Assembly (NCBI GenBank): GCA_038373885.1
Contig: JAWZYV010018267.1
Coordinates: forward strand, 434,001 to 498,000
DNA from: Cheiracanthium punctorium
Lineage: Eukaryota > Arthropoda > Arachnida > Araneae > Cheiracanthiidae
Length of the DNA: 64,000 nucleotides
Direction of reading: 5' to 3'
Below are positions 59,285 to 64,000 of the stretch, in pieces. The position numbers were made by a program, and so were the translations under genes. The stretch's first letter is position 1. Each line of letters opens with the position of its first letter. Under the pieces are notes generated by a model. That model searched no databases. It was not told the DNA's origin and worked only from the letters and a program-made list of their open reading frames with translations.

Positions 59285-59410
59285 CCTTCGTACTACAGCC
59301 TTAAGGGTTTCTGATGCATATTGATACTACATCTGGAGAAAATCGTCCAAAATTCCAGACAGAACTGCAGCCACGGGGTAGGCCAAAACCCAGGACCTAA
59401 ACTTTTCGAG
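59285..59410 (-). repeat. Core-SINE copy
   Basis: The core 'ctacatctggagaaaatcgt' and 'ccaaaattccagac' is present inverted, with a diverged head ('ggtaggccaaaacccagg'). A T run precedes it at about 59270-59283. Confidence 0.6.
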
Positions 59411-59859
59411 GAGATAATCTTATACTGTATATCGATATTAATTAATTTTTGCGAAACACGGTCAAAAACAATCAAATTTCTTTCAACTTTGAACTGAAGA
59501 GTAAACAGTTATAAACGTTTATATACTTACTGTATTGTACTAGAATAGGATGAGTGTCTCTACACTGTAACTTACAGTAATGTATTGATATATCTCTTGA
59601 GTGGTCCTGCAGAAGACAAGTGCTACATACACTATTTTTGATTGAGGCCATTACTTTATGATCTTTAATAGCATATTTGAACTTTGTTTTGTTTGAAACA
59701 GATGAATAAGTCTAACACACATATATGGGCAACTTCCGGCTTGGGGAACATAAAAATACCCAATTAAACCATTCAAACTCCCATATTAATCCCAATTATA
59801 CTGCCTTCGACATCACTAACATCCTGAAATTTGGTCCGCAACTTTTCAAAGGTTGCCCA

Positions 59860-60693
59860 TGTTAGGAAAAAAACGCTATTTCTTTACTTACCTTTTATTT
59901 CCATGACATTTTATCTCTAAATTTGCTAAAGTGAAAAAACGAAACTTTTGTAAAATCCTTTAAATGTTTTCTAAGTGAAAACGTAAGTTCGCTAACATTT
60001 GAAAATGGCGGTGTAAACATCGTCATCCCTTTAACGCCGTAATAAAAAGTTTACATTTCTCGCCGATAGATGGCGCTGTTCCTAATTTGCATAAAATAAG
60101 AACTCTTTTTTCCCCTATGCAAATATCCATCGTAGTCCCGCACTAACTGGCAGATATAAAAAGGGCATCACAAGTTAACCTTTCAGAGAGAGTCCTCGGT
60201 CTGTCTCTCCGAAAGTTCAGCCACTACTACAGTGTTGTGTGTGTAATCAACCGATGTGATTCAAATAGAACCGGATCAGGGATCCGTGCTGCTGTATCCA
60301 GATGATTCAATGTGATGTGTTTGTGAATCTGAATAGATCGCCGCTGGCGACTTGTCTTCCAGAAAGCTTGTTTTTATTTGTGCTACTAAGTGGATGCTGC
60401 TTAATGTATTGTGTCTTCATCATGTACACTGTGTAAGCCTACCATAGTCATCTTGTTTTCAATAAACTACAGAAAAGGTACCTACTTTGTCTTCCTTGTT
60501 TAAATACATATTCAAACCAAAAACTTCTACTGTGCAACTCAAGTTAAATGAGTTTCAACTCTGCCTAAAATTTACAAAATTTACCTTACAGACAAAAATC
60601 CAGTAACTATTAAATTTCAGCCAATGACTTTCAATTTGTAATTTAACTTATCTGTTGAATAGCTTAATTTATAATATAATTAGTATTTTTTCA
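59860..60693 (+). repeat. Probable solo LTR
   Basis: It begins TGTTAGGAAAA after 'gccca' (59855-59859) and may end TTTTTTCA before 'gccca' (60694-60698), a 5-bp duplication. Inside are a good core promoter, 'gatataaaaagggc' at about 60153-60166 and 'gttcagccactac' about 50 bases on, and 'caataaact' at about 60460 as a poly-A signal. A nearer end at 'ccttaca' (about 60592) is possible but lacks a matching flank. Promoter plus poly-A signal without internal genes fits a solo LTR; a host promoter is the alternative. Confidence 0.5.
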
Positions 60694-63114
60694 GCCCATA
60701 CCTGGTCTAAAATATTATTTAAAGAATTATTAACCATACTGCATAGTGTATTAGATTTCTTTTCAGTACTCCTGTAGAAGAGATATAAATGCTTCATACA
60801 TCTTTTTCAGTTGGGTACATGGTACTGTATATAGGAATTGCATAAATTTCGCAGTATCTATGTACATATTTATGGTATCTAGACTACGGACGAACAGACA
60901 AACAGAATGTTTTCTGGGTGTCAAAAGTATAAATGCCCCTCTTATAAAACATAACTGTAAGAATGGACATGAGAAGAGTGGGGAATTTTGCTCTTAAGAT
61001 TTAGCAGTCTAAAATCTCCCTCGCACTTAGGAGGGGAAAAAAGAAATTGCAATTTCGTTACATGCAAGTTGAAAAGTTACAGATTTTCAAAATTTCTATT
61101 GAAATCACCATATCTAAATGTTGTCATATTAGAAACTTTTTGATTTCCCACCAAAGACTGAAATAATCACCAAGCTGAGTTCATTTTTTGGAACATGTTT
61201 TCATGCCCTATCTATCGATTCACTTCAAAAGTGACGAAGCTTGATGACATTTGGCGCAATTTTTGAGGGGTCTCCCAATCGTCGTTTGATCATTAGCTAA
61301 CTACATAGTAGGATAGTATTGTGCTTGAAATGGGTGAATGTCTGTAAAACTGCCACTGACAGTTATGTATTGTAATTATTTTGAAATGCTCCTCTAGAAG
61401 AACTATAAATGATATTATGGTTTACTATATGATTTAAAACCAATAAAGAATTGTTCCAATGCAGTTTCATACTCATGACCCCAAAATGACATCATTCTCA
61501 GTTGTGATATTCAACTTAAATTACAAAGCAAACAAAAAAGAAATTTCACATTATCTTAGTTTCCTAAATTTTCAGATTCTGTGTAAGCTTATAATTTAGT
61601 TTGTTTAGCAGTTTTCATCTCAAAGTCTCATAACCTAACTGAGTTCTAATGCAGATTTAATCTTGTGACATGAAGACATAATACTTGTGACATGCAGATT
61701 TAATCTCATGACATAAGTGATACCAAAATTTCAGATGTACATAATTTTTAACACGACTTGCAAATCTTAACAATTTGTAACATGTCTTACAAATTGGGAT
61801 AAAGGGACAGATGTGAAAATTATGAAAAATAGCTTCAAAATTGGAGAGCAGGTGGATTCTGAGAGTATTAAAGTTGAACAAAATTTGCCTTGTGCTTTTT
61901 TCATATGGCGTCTGTACACAAGGAATAAATTGTCACGTTATTCGAAACTGTTCAATTACTTAATTATGAGAAAGTAACTATTTTTTTAATCATGTCCATG
62001 ATTTATATCCTTTTTAATTACATTCACTATACAAATTTTTACTAGGTATACTTTTTCAGAATGTACATCCTGGCTCTGTTCACAAGCCATGGTAATAATT
62101 TTTGAGTGTTTGAAATTTATAAAAAATGATGGATAGCAAAAACTTCCATTTTATAATTTATTTCTCAGTTAAATAGAACAAATAAAGAAAAAAATTTAAA
62201 TTATCTGTCCTTAATAATCTTAAAATTTTATAAACAGACATGCTTTGGGTCAGGATGAGATTTTCAAGTATGTTTTTACACATGATCATAATTGTCTTTC
62301 TTTAGAAAAATAAAAATTCTAAAAGCAGTAGTTGCTTTAAAAGTGATGTCACAGTTGCTCCAGCCACATATAGCTCCTAATATTAAACCAAGCTGATATT
62401 TGCTAATAATAAGCCAAGTGTAAACTTAAGATAAAGATACTACATTAGTCTTACTTACAGTGTAAAAACAAAGAACATCACATCTGCACAGGAAGCTACT
62501 TATTTTCAAAATACCTAATTAACACAGTATAAAATTTTATATATTTAGGATTGTATATGACACAAATTTATCGCTAACCATAACAATAGTATACTACATG
62601 TAGAGAACAATTAATTTGTGGTATTAATTTTTTATTTCGTTAACGATAATAAAAACTCTTACTATTTATTTACACACCATATTTACCACAAATTCCCGAT
62701 TCCTCTTATCCAAACCTCATCATAAATATCTAATGATTTTTATCTGTTGATTGGTGTGAATTATCGAGTTTGTGTACATGAAAAATGAGGATATTGTAAC
62801 ATTCTTTCGCATACCATACCTTTGATTAAGCAAATTAAAAAATTTCAGTGGAATGTAAAACAGGACAAAATAAACAGCAAAGAAAAACAATAAATGAATG
62901 CTGTTTAGGAACTGCTGTCTATATTTGGAGAGAAACTGAGGCTTGAAGCCTTTAAGGATAAACCATTGAAGTCAGCTATATACCAAAAAAGAAGAAAAAA
63001 TGTGTAGGTCTAAAGTAAAAATATAATATTTCACATTTATGAAAGCCTGTGTAATGAGAGAAAATAGTATCTACAAATTTGTAAAAAATATATTTTTTAT
63101 TTTGTAAATAGTTA
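60694..63114. other. Unassigned AT-rich stretch
   Basis: I saw no exon-like sequence. A short degenerate tandem of 'gcagatttaatctygtgaca' occurs at about 61650-61710. It may be intronic or 3' to the decayed transposase gene that follows on the minus strand. Confidence 0.4.
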
Positions 63115-63916
63115 CTATTCTAAATGTGCTGCATAGCTAACAGCATCTGCACATGTAAAAATGTTCAGTTCATTGCTGATTAATTTCTGTTTTAAGACAT
63201 CCAGCCTTTCATTTAATTATTGATACCTTGCAGCAGTCTGCAGTGGCCTCATCCTCCCTGCTCGAAGCATTTTTACAACAGCTTCAGATTCATTTTGGAT
63301 ATTTCTTAACCAGTCTATGAAACTTAAATAGGTTTAGGAGAGCTGAAAAACACCTTTTATTTAGTTTCGATTGAAATCCCTCAACATTATTATTGGCCTT
63401 TGGGTAGTGCCATAATGATTCCATATATCCCTAAAAGGAATGGTTGAAATAATTAATATTCAAGTTAAATGACATTAAATACAATTTACAGAAAACAAAC
63501 AATGATTTAATTAAGAAAATTAAATAAACCTAATTTAGAATGTTGGTGCCTAAATTGTGGAATGATACAGTTACAAATGCATTTTCGTGATACAAAAAGT
63601 TTTTTTATTATTATTATTAACTACTGCATGTGGTCATAGGATACATAGGAAAAAGACAAATTTTATGTACAAAAATTCTCTTGATAAGCTATAATACATA
63701 GACTGTGATAGTGGCATCATGCTCATCTATCCAAATGTCAATCATATAATCATGCATGTGGATAGCTTCAGGAATATTTGGGCATTCTTCCTGCAACCAA
63801 TGAAAAACTTCCCTGATGTATTCCGGAGGCACCAGTGCCAGGGCTGCTATCCATCAAATCCACATTCTAATGTCTTCATTATTTTTATATAACAATATGA
63901 GGCCAAGATTTTGAAT
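63115..63916 (-). pseudogene. MULE-type transposase gene, two 3' exons, decayed
   Basis: Exon A (63916-63698) follows a 3' splice site 'ttcttttcccag' and reads a stretch with ALALVPPEYIREVFHWLQEE and an aromatic/acidic end, with one in-frame TGA after MWI. A donor-like GTATTA follows. Exon B (63430-63115) begins after 'ccattccttttag' and stays in phase: LWHYPKANNNVEGFQSKLNK, then a one-base frameshift to FIDWLRNIQNESEAVVKMLR, a TAA, and LNERLDVLKQKL before a final stop. The NNNVEGF motif with a downstream LNERL motif is typical of the C-terminal part of MULE-like transposases in insects and spiders. The 5' part lies beyond the window. Three lesions argue for a dead gene. Confidence 0.65.
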
Positions 63917-64000
63917 CTGGGAAAAGAATTAGTAAGTTAAACAAATGGTGCAAAATGGCAGGAATCATAAATTTTTTAGAAAAATTAATTAAATTTGAAA

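Overview
This 64-kb window is AT-rich, intron-era eukaryotic DNA made almost entirely of transposable elements at different stages of decay. I found no intact host protein-coding gene. The Tc1-like transposases, the Ty3/gypsy element with a CX2CX3HX4C gag knuckle, the many hAT families and the tRNA-headed SINEs fit an arthropod, perhaps a chelicerate such as a spider. That placement is inference; the sequence does not fix the species.

Layout. 1-2 kb: a truncated copy of a palindromic repeat, SINE copies and a small MITE. 2.06-3.57 kb: a complete Tc1 element with exact TA target sites and a broken DD34E transposase. 3.8-9.6 kb: a palindrome with arms of about 1.45 kb, split by a second Tc1 element, which is split by a hAT-type element, which holds a smaller hAT element; four levels, three of them bounded by TIRs and target duplications. 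10.75-15.92 kb: a 5.2-kb hAT element holding two CAGTGGCGGCTC-type hAT elements, one carrying a large internal inverted duplication. 15.97-16.73 kb: a deletion derivative of a mariner-type element. 16.85-21.3 kb: a hAT element with a decayed TTF/ZMYM1-type transposase pseudogene on the minus strand, interrupted by a probable solo LTR. 23.4-25.0 and 39.6-41.5 kb: two copies of an unidentified repeat. 28.67-33.05 kb: a 4.4-kb hAT element with a SINE inside. 33.28-36.77 kb: an unclassified TIR element with arrays of short CCAACG/CGTTGG words at both ends. 36.98-37.69 kb: a 0.7-kb hairpin. 42.81-48.47 kb: a full-length Ty3/gypsy retrotransposon (168-bp LTRs, 5-bp target duplication) whose gag is interrupted by a hAT element that carries another hAT element. 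50.8-52.1 kb: a 164-bp tandem duplication, a tRNA-His(GTG) gene or pseudogene, a mini-hAT and a palindrome. 52-60.7 kb: scattered SINEs and a probable solo LTR. 63.1-63.9 kb: two exons of a decayed MULE-type transposase gene on the minus strand that runs off the window.

Nothing here works as a pathway. The information is the insertion order: elements sit inside one another with readable target-site duplications, so relative ages can be deduced. The points most worth a second look are the multi-level nests, the snap-back hAT element, the CCAACGTTGG-word element, the hairpin at 37 kb, a SINE core shared by about nine copies, and the gypsy element with a single in-frame stop between gag and pol.
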